From assembly GCA_963663145.1 (NCBI GenBank), contig OY760134.1:1550001-1614000 (forward strand): a DNA stretch of 64,000 nt, written 5' to 3'. This DNA is from Azotimanducus sp963663145. Lineage in GTDB: Bacteria; Pseudomonadota; Gammaproteobacteria; Pseudomonadales; Azotimanducaceae. Shown here piece after piece: positions 34,512-43,160 of the stretch; positions within the stretch are counted from its first letter, which is position 1; each line of letters starts with the position of its first letter. The position numbers were made by a program, and so were the translations under genes. The notes under the pieces were generated by a model that saw only the letters and a list, made by a program, of their open reading frames with translations, ran no database searches and had not been told where the DNA came from.

Positions 34512-35468
34512 TTATTGATTCACATAGGCGGCAGCACCGAGCAGCGCTGGTTCGGGATGCACGATCAGGCGTGTCGGCACAGCCTCCAGATAGGATCGCA
34601 TTCGGCCCTTGTCTTCAAAGCGCTCGCGGAATTTTCCCCGCTTGAGAATGGGCGAGATCGCCTCGACCAGATGACCGCGCAGGAACACGCCGCCGCGCGC
34701 GCCTGTCACCAAGGCGCAGTCGCCAGCGACACTGCCGAGAAGCTCACAGAACATTCTCACGGTCAGCTTCGCGATTCGGTCCCAACCTCTGTTGGCAGTT
34801 TCCGTGATTTCAGATGCTGTGAGTTTCTTTGCCTTTCGACCCTCAATATCAGAAATGGTTTCGTAGAGGTCCGCGAGCCCGCGTCCAGATACCAATCGCT
34901 CCACCGAGACGCGGTCCAAGCGCTTCCAGAAGACCTGAAGCACCTCGTATTCCCAAGGGTTTGAGGGTGAGAAGCTGGTATGTCCAGCTTCGGTTGGAAT
35001 GGCCTTGGTTGGCTCGCCATGCGGCACCAGACTCATGCCAAATCCCGTACCTATGCCGATCACCACAAAGGTGTCGTTGTGCGAGGCCCAATTGGAGTTC
35101 TGAAACAAATCTTCCAAATCTTGTGGTCGAAGATGCGGCCAAGCCCTCACAACGGCTTCAAGATCGTTCAAGAGTACGGTCCGCTCGAAGTGAAGCTGCT
35201 CGCAAATGCGCTCCGCCGACACGTTCCAACCACTATTGGTGAACGACACCGACTGACGGGTCACGGGACCCGCCACCGCAAGGCTGGCGCAGTTTCTATG
35301 AACACTCGCCTGTACTTGGTCGAGATAGCGTTCCATCGCTTCCTCAACACTCGCAAACTCCGCACAGACGAACTTGCGTTCGTCATGAATTATTGGCGTC
35401 CCCCGGCCATCGGATTCGGCGAGCGCGAAGCGCGCATGCGTACCTCCGATGTCGCCAACAAGAAGCAT
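34512..35468 (-). CDS. glk: Glucokinase
   Basis: Phosphorylates glucose with ATP. The 318-residue protein has the phosphate motif GDIGGTHARFAL, the substrate region FTNSGWNVSAE, the catalytic LLNDLEAVVRA (Asp) and IGIGTGFGMSL, plus the Glu/His motif TEAGHTSF, as in Glk of Proteobacteria. It is divergent from zwf with only 14 bases between start codons. Confidence 0.96.
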   Translation of the reverse strand: MLLVGDIGGTHARFALAESDGRGTPIIHDERKFVCAEFASVEEAMERYLDQVQASVHRNCASLAVAGPVTRQSVSFTNSGWNVSAERICEQLHFERTVLLNDLEAVVRAWPHLRPQDLEDLFQNSNWASHNDTFVVIGIGTGFGMSLVPHGEPTKAIPTEAGHTSFSPSNPWEYEVLQVFWKRLDRVSVERLVSGRGLADLYETISDIEGRKAKKLTASEITETANRGWDRIAKLTVRMFCELLGSVAGDCALVTGARGGVFLRGHLVEAISPILKRGKFRERFEDKGRMRSYLEAVPTRLIVHPEPALLGAAAYVNQ

Positions 35469-35482
35469 CCCGTTCCTATACC

Positions 35483-36694
35483 ATGCGAGCCTTTGCGCGC
35501 CGCATTGTAGAGCATAGGGTGAATTGCGACCTGATCATTTTCGGCGGAACCGGCGACCTCGCGAGGCGCAGCCTGATACCCGCCCTGCACAGCATGTACC
35601 GCAGAGGAGAATTAGGCAGATACAGCCGAGTGGTCAGTGCTTCTCGCAGGAGCCTCTCTGATGAGGAATATCGGCAACAGATGATGCCTCTGGAACCGCG
35701 CCCAGATTGGGAGAGTTTCTCGCAATGCCTGTTCCATCGTCCAGTGGATATTACGGGCTCTCAAGGGTTTTCATCGCTCTATCAAATGCTTGCGAAGTCT
35801 CAAGCCCCTCAACGCCTGCTCTATCTATCAACGCTTCCGGAACACTTCGTGAGCGCCGTTCGAGGCGCCCACGAAGCAGGACTCGTCACCAAGCAAACTC
35901 TGGTGATCGTCGAAAAACCAGTTGGAACGGATCTGAACTCGGCTCGAACCCTTAACAATCAATTATCGGAAGTCTTTGATGAACATCAAATTCTTCGCAT
36001 CGACCATTACCTTGGCAAGCAGCGGGTGCGTGCGCTTGCGAGGAGAGATTTCGGGCAGCCATCAAGCAGTGCGCCGGTGCAGATCACACTCGCTGAATCC
36101 CAAGACATAGGCACGCGCGGGGAGTTTTACGACCGAACCGGCGCACTTCGCGATATGGTTCAGAATCACCTGCTGCAACTGCTTTGCCTTGTCGCTGTGC
36201 ATCCGGCAGCCGAAGACCTCAACGCCGCAAAACTCGATGTGCTGGAAGCCTTACGCTCGGCTTCAGAGCCGGTATGGGGTCAGTTCGACGGCTATCTTGA
36301 GGTCCCGGGTGTGAAGCAGCATAGCCATACCGAGTCCTTTGTCGCCATGCAAACTTGCCTCGATCTCGACCCCTGGCGTGACACGCCCTTCCTGATGCGT
36401 ACCGGCAAGTGCCTTGAGCGCAAACTCTCGCAAGTAGTGGTGGGTGGACAGCCGGTTAATCTGGCGGAGCCCGGAGAGAATGCCTATGAAGCCCTACTCG
36501 GCGATGCCCTGCGCGGAGATCGCAGCAAGTTCGTCAGTCGTGAAGAAGTCGAAGCCGCTTGGCGTTTTATCGACCAACTGCGTGCGGAGCGCAGGTTCGC
36601 CGCGCCCGTATCCTATGCCTGCGGAAGCTGGGGACCAGCAGAATCAGACGCGCTGGTGGGTGCCGCAGGCGATGCTTGGCACAACGGGAATTAG
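35483..36694 (+). CDS. zwf: Glucose-6-phosphate dehydrogenase, compact form
   Basis: Oxidises glucose 6-phosphate to 6-phosphogluconolactone with NADP(+). Key motifs remain: FGGTGDLARR (coenzyme, residues 20-29), VEKPVGTDL, RIDHYLGK (172-179), RDMVQNHLLQ with the catalytic His229, and RTGK. The product is 403 residues, about 85 shorter than usual. After RIDHYLGK the conserved stretch that normally carries FANxxFEPLWN is missing. After RTGK the usual N-x-L-x-I-x-x-x-P strand region is also missing. The frame is intact, so this looks like a compact paralogue or divergent enzyme and not a broken gene. ATG 35483 is chosen; an N-terminal extension would overlap glk. Confidence 0.88.
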   Translation: MRAFARRIVEHRVNCDLIIFGGTGDLARRSLIPALHSMYRRGELGRYSRVVSASRRSLSDEEYRQQMMPLEPRPDWESFSQCLFHRPVDITGSQGFSSLYQMLAKSQAPQRLLYLSTLPEHFVSAVRGAHEAGLVTKQTLVIVEKPVGTDLNSARTLNNQLSEVFDEHQILRIDHYLGKQRVRALARRDFGQPSSSAPVQITLAESQDIGTRGEFYDRTGALRDMVQNHLLQLLCLVAVHPAAEDLNAAKLDVLEALRSASEPVWGQFDGYLEVPGVKQHSHTESFVAMQTCLDLDPWRDTPFLMRTGKCLERKLSQVVVGGQPVNLAEPGENAYEALLGDALRGDRSKFVSREEVEAAWRFIDQLRAERRFAAPVSYACGSWGPAESDALVGAAGDAWHNGN

Positions 36695-37294
36695 TTAAGC
36701 GCCCGTTCGCTTCAAACGTATCTTGTGGCAAGCGAGCGCCAGCAGAATCAGCAACAGCGCCACGAAAATCCGCAAGTCTCCCGGATTCAGAGTCGAACTG
36801 GCTGGAACGGCGATGGTCTTGGCCATGGCCTCAATCTTGAATTCATGCGAATCCGAAAACGCCGGATTCCCAGCGATCTCCAGCAGGTCTCGCAGACTGC
36901 GGTACCGCATGATGGCGGCGGATGACCAGGTCTCAGCCCCGTCCAAGCCCCACAGATCAACCGCCGGCGCAATCACATCGCCCGCAAACACGGGATGGCA
37001 TGCGCGACGAAGCAATGCCGGCCACATGTAGCCCATATACCGCGCGGCCAGTTCCTCCCCACCTGGATGCAAGTGAATGAGGTTCACCATCACGAAGGAC
37101 CCACCCTTGTCATCTTCCAGAAAGCGCCGAAACTCCGCCGCAAACGCCTCATCCTGAGTGCTCCTTCCCTGCATGAATGCCTCGATTTCCTCCTCTGTGA
37201 GTGGACCGCCCCAAGGCGCATACCAAGCCAGAAACAGTCCGTAAAATAAGGCCGCAATCAGCCAGGGCGCCAGTCTGCGCGACATGCTATTCAC
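36695..37294 (-). CDS. Unknown membrane protein with DUF1330-like core
   Basis: A 199-residue protein with a transmembrane helix at each end (about residues 9-26 and 174-190) and a soluble middle. The middle reads FVMVNLIHLHPGGEELAARYMGY and later WSSAAIMRYRSLRDLLEIAGNPAF, similar to the ferredoxin-like DUF1330 fold. Function unknown. The start may be GTG 37294 or ATG 37285. Its stop is directly adjacent to the zwf stop on the other strand. Confidence 0.72.
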   Translation of the reverse strand: MNSMSRRLAPWLIAALFYGLFLAWYAPWGGPLTEEEIEAFMQGRSTQDEAFAAEFRRFLEDDKGGSFVMVNLIHLHPGGEELAARYMGYMWPALLRRACHPVFAGDVIAPAVDLWGLDGAETWSSAAIMRYRSLRDLLEIAGNPAFSDSHEFKIEAMAKTIAVPASSTLNPGDLRIFVALLLILLALACHKIRLKRTGA

Positions 37295-37311
37295 TTCTCT
37301 GGCTCTTCCCC

Positions 37312-38085
37312 CTACTTCGGACCCTGTCCATCATCCACAAGTATCACGGCCCCGGTCACAGCTTCGGAAGCCGGAGAAACGAGATAGAGCAGCGTCGAAT
37401 CGAGTTGCGCGGGGTTCCCGATGCGTTTGCGCGGCATGTGCGGTGCCAATTGACCTATGCGTTGCTGCATGCCGTCCATCATTTCGGATTCAAAGGCTCC
37501 GGGTGCGATGCAGTTAACGTTGATGTTGAATCTCGCCCACTCCACCGACAAGGCCTGGGTCATGCGCACCACAGCCGCCTTGGTGATCGAATAAAGCGCC
37601 GCCCCGTTGCCGTCGTATCGAAAGGCACCTGTTGAGGCGATGTTGACAATGCGACCATCGAGTTTGTGCTCCATGAGTCGGCGCGCAAATTCACAGGAAA
37701 GGATGAAGGGCGCACGCAGATTGGTGCCAAATACCAAGTCGACGAATTCTATCGACATGCGTGTGGCACGCTGCGCATCGGGAATACCGGCGTTGTTGAC
37801 AAGAATCGTGACTGCACCGAGCGAATCCTCCGCCTGCGCAATCACGTTCATGAGATTGGCATCGTCATTGACATCAAGCTTAAGCGGCAGGGCCGTGCCG
37901 CCGTCGGCACGTATTTCCTCCGCCAATGCGTCCAAGCGCTCCACGCGCCTACCAGTCAGCACAACTTGGGCACCACACTTTGCCAGCACTTGGGCGAATC
38001 TATGGCCGAGGCCCGAGGTAGTGCCTGTCACCAAGGCGGTCTGTCCGGAAAGATCGTTGGATATGTAGGGAAGTGGGAAGCTCAT
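37312..38085 (-). CDS. Short-chain dehydrogenase/reductase
   Basis: A 257-residue NAD(P)-dependent oxidoreductase of the classical SDR group. The cofactor motif is TGTTSGLG, NNAG follows, and the catalytic Ser/Tyr/Lys are in IASTGAFRYDGNGAALYSITK (YxxxK). IAPGAF occupies the PG motif. R38-R39 in LTGRRVERL suggests NADP preference. Substrate unknown. It lies 17 bases upstream of the membrane-protein gene and may share its transcript. Confidence 0.93.
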   Translation of the reverse strand: MSFPLPYISNDLSGQTALVTGTTSGLGHRFAQVLAKCGAQVVLTGRRVERLDALAEEIRADGGTALPLKLDVNDDANLMNVIAQAEDSLGAVTILVNNAGIPDAQRATRMSIEFVDLVFGTNLRAPFILSCEFARRLMEHKLDGRIVNIASTGAFRYDGNGAALYSITKAAVVRMTQALSVEWARFNINVNCIAPGAFESEMMDGMQQRIGQLAPHMPRKRIGNPAQLDSTLLYLVSPASEAVTGAVILVDDGQGPK

Positions 38086-38223
38086 AGGAAGGTTCGATCA
38101 ATGCGCGTTGACCAGGCATTGTGCAACAACTCGCAGCCGCCTGCCCGTCGCATGGGTCATGTGCTTGTGGCCAAGCCAAACAATTTCACGAGTGCTTCGC
38201 CTGCGCGGTGTACCATTGCATTC

Positions 38224-38532
38224 ATGAACGCGCGTGAGCGAATAGTGAAGCGGCTGCAGGCCGCGTTTGATCCCTTTCATGTAGATGTTTTGGATGAGAG
38301 TGCAGGGCACAAGAGTGGTGCGCGGGCCGAAACGCACTTTCGCGTCGTGCTCATCAGCGAGGATTTTTCGGGAAAGACGCTTTTGCAGAGACATCGCGCG
38401 GTGAACGCCTGCCTGAAGGAAGAGCTTGCGGGCGGCGTACATGCATTGGCGCTCAACACCCATACGCCGGAGGAATGGCAAGCGCGCGAGATGCAGACTA
38501 GGGAATCCCCACCCTGCGCAGGCTCAAGCTAA
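38224..38532 (+). CDS. BolA family protein
   Basis: A 102-residue protein with the class II KH-like BolA fold. The N-terminal helix RERIVKRLQAAF, the signature GARAETHFRVVLISEDFSGKTLLQRHRAV and NACLKEEL are diagnostic. BolA proteins pair with monothiol glutaredoxins in iron-sulfur and redox regulation or act as stress transcription factors. It is followed 18 bases later by trhO, probably in one unit. Confidence 0.93.
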   Translation: MNARERIVKRLQAAFDPFHVDVLDESAGHKSGARAETHFRVVLISEDFSGKTLLQRHRAVNACLKEELAGGVHALALNTHTPEEWQAREMQTRESPPCAGSS

Positions 38533-38550
38533 GCATTGCTTGGATTCGGC

Positions 38551-39378
38551 ATGTCGATTCAAGTCGAAAGCGGGTATCTGCTCGCCAACGTTCACGACCC
38601 GAGTGCGTTACGAGAAGATCTCTCAATCAGATTGAACGAGCCGCACCTGCTAGGCACACTGATCATCGCGCCTGAGGGTCTCAATTGGTCGCTGTGCGGC
38701 GCGCCGGAAACACTCGACGCTTTTCGGAACCTGATTCAGACCTCGTGCCTAGGCGGCGTGGTGCGCCATACGCGCATGCCGGCAATCCAAATGCCGTTCG
38801 AAAAGCTCAAGCTGCGCGTGCGCCCGGAATTGGTCACCAGCGGACTAAACACAAGCAACCTACCCAACGCACGCGGAACGCACATCGCCCCGCAAGCCTT
38901 CAACGCCCTGCTCGATCAACCCGACATGCGGCTTATAGATGTCCGCAATCAATATGAGATCGAAATCGGCACCTTCAGGCAGGCTGAAAATCCGCATACG
39001 CACAACTTTGTAGACTTCGCCCCGTTCGTTGACAATACTCTGGATTCAGCCGACAAATCCGCACCCATCGCGCTCTGCTGCACAGGCGGAATTCGCTGCG
39101 AGCGAGCTTCGCAATTGCTCTTGAGCAAGGGTTTCGAGCGTGTCTATCAACTTGCCGGCGGCATTCTGGCCTACCTTGAAACCATACCCCCCTCCGAGCA
39201 GAGGTTTGATGGCGAGTGCTTCGTGTTCGACGGTCGCGTGAGCGTGACCAAAGACCTGCAGCCGGGAAACTACCAACTAAACGGCGCTCACATAGAATCC
39301 AAACAGAACCCGCACGAGTCGAACTACTCCAAGAGCGGCAGCAGCGCCTCCCAGACCATATCCCTTATTCGCGCTTGA
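38551..39378 (+). CDS. trhO: tRNA uridine-34 hydroxylase TrhO (UPF0176, rhodanese domain)
   Basis: A 275-residue protein with an N-terminal acylphosphatase-like domain (GTLIIAPEGLNWSLCG) and a rhodanese domain (LIDVRNQYEIEIGTF, active-site loop CCTGGIRCERAS). This architecture is that of TrhO/YceA, which hydroxylates wobble uridine of some tRNAs with O2. ATG 38551 is preferred over TTG 38536. The C-terminal tail overlaps the 3' end of convergent tesA by 55 bases. Confidence 0.9.
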   Translation: MSIQVESGYLLANVHDPSALREDLSIRLNEPHLLGTLIIAPEGLNWSLCGAPETLDAFRNLIQTSCLGGVVRHTRMPAIQMPFEKLKLRVRPELVTSGLNTSNLPNARGTHIAPQAFNALLDQPDMRLIDVRNQYEIEIGTFRQAENPHTHNFVDFAPFVDNTLDSADKSAPIALCCTGGIRCERASQLLLSKGFERVYQLAGGILAYLETIPPSEQRFDGECFVFDGRVSVTKDLQPGNYQLNGAHIESKQNPHESNYSKSGSSASQTISLIRA

Positions 39379-39953
39379 GCCTCGGCCTTGGGATGAATGC
39401 CGTCAGACTGCATCAAGGAAGGTTCAGTGGCAATCCCATCGAGCAGGAAAGGAATCAAAGTGCTCTCGGTGGATTCCGATACCTCTGTGAAAACGCCTTG
39501 AAACTCACGTGAATACCTTGGGCCATAGTTGGGCGGCACCATCATGCCAGCCAGAATCACCCGCGCGCCCTTAGCCTCGGCGAGACGCACCATGGCGAGA
39601 AGATTGTCGCGCATGGCGGCAATCGAATAACCCCTCAACGCATCATTACCGCCAAGCTCCAAGACGAGAAATTGAGGCTTGTGCCGGCCCAAGGCGCTCG
39701 GCAAACGCGCCAAACCGCCGCCGGTGGTCTCTCCGGACACACTCTCATTGACGACCTGATAGGATAGTCCGTGTTCGCTTATGCGCTCTTCGAGCAGCGA
39801 CACCCATCCGGACCGCTCGTCGGGCAAGCCATAGCCAGCACTGATACTGTCACCAAATACAAGAATCGTGTCTGCATGGGCGCGAGGCAGTGCGCAGGTG
39901 ACCAGCAGCGCACACATCGACGCAATGAAGAGTCCTATTCGTATGAAGACCAT
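39324..39953 (-). CDS. tesA: Periplasmic SGNH esterase/thioesterase TesA
   Basis: A 209-residue GDSL/SGNH hydrolase of the TesA (acyl-CoA thioesterase I / arylesterase) family. A signal peptide (about residues 1-27) places it in the periplasm. The four blocks are clear: FGDSISAGYG (catalytic Ser), Gly in SVSGETT, LGGNDALRG (Asn) and DGIHP (catalytic Asp-His). Its ATG overlaps that of the divergent ABC gene in one CATG. The tesA/ybbA arrangement is common in gammaproteobacteria. Confidence 0.94.
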   Translation of the reverse strand: MVFIRIGLFIASMCALLVTCALPRAHADTILVFGDSISAGYGLPDERSGWVSLLEERISEHGLSYQVVNESVSGETTGGGLARLPSALGRHKPQFLVLELGGNDALRGYSIAAMRDNLLAMVRLAEAKGARVILAGMMVPPNYGPRYSREFQGVFTEVSESTESTLIPFLLDGIATEPSLMQSDGIHPKAEAQARIRDMVWEALLPLLE

Positions 39954-40623
39954 GGCCAACAAATTTATTGGCGCCTTTGAAGTGAGTAAGAAGGTGGAGG
40001 TCGCCTCCGGGGAACTTACCATACTTGATGGACTGAGCGTGACCTTTGACAAGGGCGAGCGGTCGGCGATCATCGGCCAGTCCGGATCCGGCAAGACCAC
40101 ACTCCTCAGCATACTCGCGGGCCTTGATGTCGCCACCTCCGGCAGCGTGTGGCTCGCCGGCAACGAGCTCTCGGCACTCGACGAGGATGGCCGCGCCCGG
40201 CTTCGCAAGCAATATGTGGGCTTTGTGTTTCAGACCTTCCAGCTTCTGACCAGCCTCACCGCGCTCGAAAACGTGATGCTGCCAGCGGAATTACGTGGTG
40301 ATGACGCCCCCGACAAGCGCGCCGCCGAGTGCCTTGAGCGCGTCGGCCTCGGCCACCGATTCAATCACTACCCGGCCAAGCTCTCCGGAGGAGAACAGCA
40401 GCGCGTGGCGCTCGCAAGGGCGTTTGCCACCAATCCGGAAGTACTCTTCGCCGACGAGCCCACCGGCAATCTCGACACGCGCACCGGTCGCAAGATCATT
40501 GACCTCATGTTTGAACTCAGCGACGAGTTCGCCTCCACTCTCGTACTGGTCACCCACGACTCAAACCTCGCCACGCGCTGCGACAGCGTGCACGAACTCG
40601 AACTCGGCAGGATCATTTCGTGA
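39952..40623 (+). CDS. ybbA: ABC transporter ATPase, YbbA type
   Basis: A 223-residue LolD/MacB-like ATPase. Walker A is GQSGSGKTT, the signature LSGGEQQR, Walker B VLFADEPTGNLD and the H-loop VTHD. It pairs with the FtsX-type permease YbbP that overlaps its stop (GTGA). Such pairs act as mechanotransducers or lipoprotein/toxin exporters; the E. coli pair's substrate is not settled. ATG 39952 or ATG 39943 could be the start. Confidence 0.93.
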   Translation: MANKFIGAFEVSKKVEVASGELTILDGLSVTFDKGERSAIIGQSGSGKTTLLSILAGLDVATSGSVWLAGNELSALDEDGRARLRKQYVGFVFQTFQLLTSLTALENVMLPAELRGDDAPDKRAAECLERVGLGHRFNHYPAKLSGGEQQRVALARAFATNPEVLFADEPTGNLDTRTGRKIIDLMFELSDEFASTLVLVTHDSNLATRCDSVHELELGRIIS

Positions 40624-43160
40624 GGCTGGGCGTTTCGGCAAAGCTGTTCCTGCGGGATCTCAAGGCGGGTGAGCTGAATCTGCTCGCCTTGGCGCTTTGC
40701 ATCGCGGTCGGCAGCGTGACCATGATCGCGCTCTTCGCGGATCAGATTCGACGTTCGATCACCACCGAATCGAGCAGTTTCCTGGCCGCCGACAGGGTGA
40801 TCTCTGGAGGCATCCAAGCGCCCGAGTCATTTCTGCAAGCCGCCCGGAATCTCGACATAGACAGCGCAGAGCTGCTCGGTTTCGTGTCGATGATCTACTT
40901 CGAAGAGAATAATCAACTGGCCTCGGTCAAGGCTGTCAGTGCAGGCTATCCATTGCGTGGGGAAATACACGTCGATGATGGAAGCGGGGCGCGTGTGCTC
41001 ACGTCGGGCGCGGGACATCCGCCAGCAGGCGAAGCCTGGGTTGATCGGCTGCTGCAAGCGCGCCTTGGCCTCGCGCTCGGCGACGTTATCGACGTGGGGC
41101 TCAAGCCGCTCACGGTGACGGGCATTCTGTTCTCCGAACCGGACCCTTCTTCAGGATTCATGGATTTCGCGCCGAGGTTGACCATGAATTGGGCCGATGT
41201 TGCCGCAACCCAAGTGGTCCAGCCGGGAAGTCAGCTCTCCTACAGGCTGCTGCTGAGAGGCGAGGAAGAGCAGTTGGACTCGTTGCGGGAGCAGCTTTCG
41301 GAACAGATGCAGGGACGGTTTCGTTGGCGCGATGTACGCGGCTCGGGTGATCGATTGGCAAGCATTCTGGACCGCATGGAGGGCTTCATCATGCTCGGTG
41401 GACTGCTCGCCGTCATCCTTGGCGGCGTGGCCATTTCCTTGTGTGCGGATCGATATGCGCGGCGCAGAGCTCCACAGGTTGCGATTTTGAAAACGCTGGG
41501 AGCCGCTCCTCCGGAACTCTATTTCGCCTATTCATTGCAGTTTCTCCTGATCGCGTTGTTGGCGGTCATTGCCGGTTGGCTACTCGGTGCCGGAGGTCAC
41601 GCGCTGCTTACCGCGCTCATCGGTGAAGCGATTCCGGTCGCCCTGCCAAGCCCCTCGCTCGAACCCTTGGCGGTCGGCGCATTGACCGGAGTGGTGTGCC
41701 TACTTGCCTTCGCCATGCCTTCCATTCACGCGCTTTGCGGTGTCTCGCCAATGGCCGTCATACGCGAAGATCTCACGCAGGGCACCACCGCCCGCAGGGC
41801 CACTTTTCTTTCCGGTGGCATCGCCATTGTGTGCATGATGGTGTGGTACACCAACAGCCTGCTAATCACCGGCCTGACGCTGCTCGGCACCCTTATTTCC
41901 ATAGCGGTCTTCGGCACGCTCGCCGTGATCATGATCAGGAGTGGGCGCCAGTTGGGCAAACGCACTAGTGGCACTCTGCGCCTCGCTCTCTCGAGCCTGT
42001 CCCGCCACCCGATTCTCAACGCCACACACATCGGCGTATTCGCCATTCCACTCTGCGTGCTCTTCATACTGCTGCTGCTGCAAAACGAGGTCATCGGGGA
42101 GTGGCGCGAAATGATGCCCGAGAAGGTGCCGAATCACTTTGTGTTGAACATTAGCGAAGAGCAGGTCGATGGCGTCAAGCGATTGCTCGACGAAAACTCC
42201 ACCTACCAAGGACTTGTGTTTCCAATGGTGCGGGGACTGATCAAAGCGGTTAATGGCGTCGCTCCCGAAAGAAGAGCGTTCGGTGATCAATCCCAAGAGG
42301 GAGCGCTCGAAGAAGCGCCAAGGGCTGACGAGGATGTTGACCCCGGTCCGCCAAGACGGCTCTCGGGCGTGCGCAACTTCTCTGCCAGCATCGATCTGCC
42401 CAAAGGCAACGAACTGGTCGCAGGCGCATGGTGGACAGATCCGGACGTGATGCAAGCATCGCTCGATGATGAGTTCGCGCGATGGAACGGCCTTGAGATC
42501 GGTGATGAACTCAACCTCGAATTCGATGGGAAAGCGGTGCAAGTCAGAATTAGCAGCCTGCGCAAGGTCAATTGGGACAGCTTCCAGCCAAACTTTTGGC
42601 TGCTCGTATCCCCGGCGGCGCTCGCCGGCGTGCCGAGCACCTACATGGCCAGCTTCCACGTTGACCCCGCTGACGGCGCCTTCATCAATAGGCTGCTCGC
42701 CAGCTACCCCACCCTGTCGGTCTTGTCGGTCGATCAACTCATCCGCAGCTTCCGGGATATTCTCGACAAGATATCAACAGCCATGAATCTTTTGGTGTCT
42801 CTCGTCTTGGCCTCGGCCGCGCTGGTGATGCTTGCCAGCATCATCACCAGCCGCGAACTGCGCATGCGGGAATATGGACTCTTGCGCACCCTCGGTGGGT
42901 CGAGCCGCTTGGTGCGCGGCAGCCTCTTGTTCGAGTTCGGCAGCCTCGGCCTGTTTGCCGGACTCGCGGCGGCCTTGGCCACGGAAGCCACGCTTTTTGG
43001 ATTGCAGACATTTTTCTTCGAAATGCCGCATCAATGGCATCCGGCTTTGTTTATCTATGCGCCATTGCTCGGCGTGCTGCTCGTGTCATTCTTGGGCGTC
43101 CTTGGCACCAAACGTATGACGCAAGTCACCCCAGTGACTATCCTGCGAGAAATCAAGTGA
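40620..43160 (+). CDS. ybbP: FtsX-like permease, YbbP type
   Basis: An 846-residue inner-membrane permease. It has an N-terminal helix, a periplasmic domain, and two FtsX membrane units (about residues 255-500 and 715-846) separated by a second large periplasmic domain. This ten-helix layout is characteristic of YbbP. FAYSLQF, LKTLGA and LRTLGGSS are coupling segments. GTG 40620 overlaps the ybbA stop. Its own stop overlaps the next gene's GTG. Confidence 0.93.
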   Translation: MRLGVSAKLFLRDLKAGELNLLALALCIAVGSVTMIALFADQIRRSITTESSSFLAADRVISGGIQAPESFLQAARNLDIDSAELLGFVSMIYFEENNQLASVKAVSAGYPLRGEIHVDDGSGARVLTSGAGHPPAGEAWVDRLLQARLGLALGDVIDVGLKPLTVTGILFSEPDPSSGFMDFAPRLTMNWADVAATQVVQPGSQLSYRLLLRGEEEQLDSLREQLSEQMQGRFRWRDVRGSGDRLASILDRMEGFIMLGGLLAVILGGVAISLCADRYARRRAPQVAILKTLGAAPPELYFAYSLQFLLIALLAVIAGWLLGAGGHALLTALIGEAIPVALPSPSLEPLAVGALTGVVCLLAFAMPSIHALCGVSPMAVIREDLTQGTTARRATFLSGGIAIVCMMVWYTNSLLITGLTLLGTLISIAVFGTLAVIMIRSGRQLGKRTSGTLRLALSSLSRHPILNATHIGVFAIPLCVLFILLLLQNEVIGEWREMMPEKVPNHFVLNISEEQVDGVKRLLDENSTYQGLVFPMVRGLIKAVNGVAPERRAFGDQSQEGALEEAPRADEDVDPGPPRRLSGVRNFSASIDLPKGNELVAGAWWTDPDVMQASLDDEFARWNGLEIGDELNLEFDGKAVQVRISSLRKVNWDSFQPNFWLLVSPAALAGVPSTYMASFHVDPADGAFINRLLASYPTLSVLSVDQLIRSFRDILDKISTAMNLLVSLVLASAALVMLASIITSRELRMREYGLLRTLGGSSRLVRGSLLFEFGSLGLFAGLAAALATEATLFGLQTFFFEMPHQWHPALFIYAPLLGVLLVSFLGVLGTKRMTQVTPVTILREIK

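Noticed and set aside
35483..36694. zwf as a pseudogene
   Set aside because: The frame is intact, all catalytic motifs remain and the missing parts are in-frame; it is treated as a compact gene.
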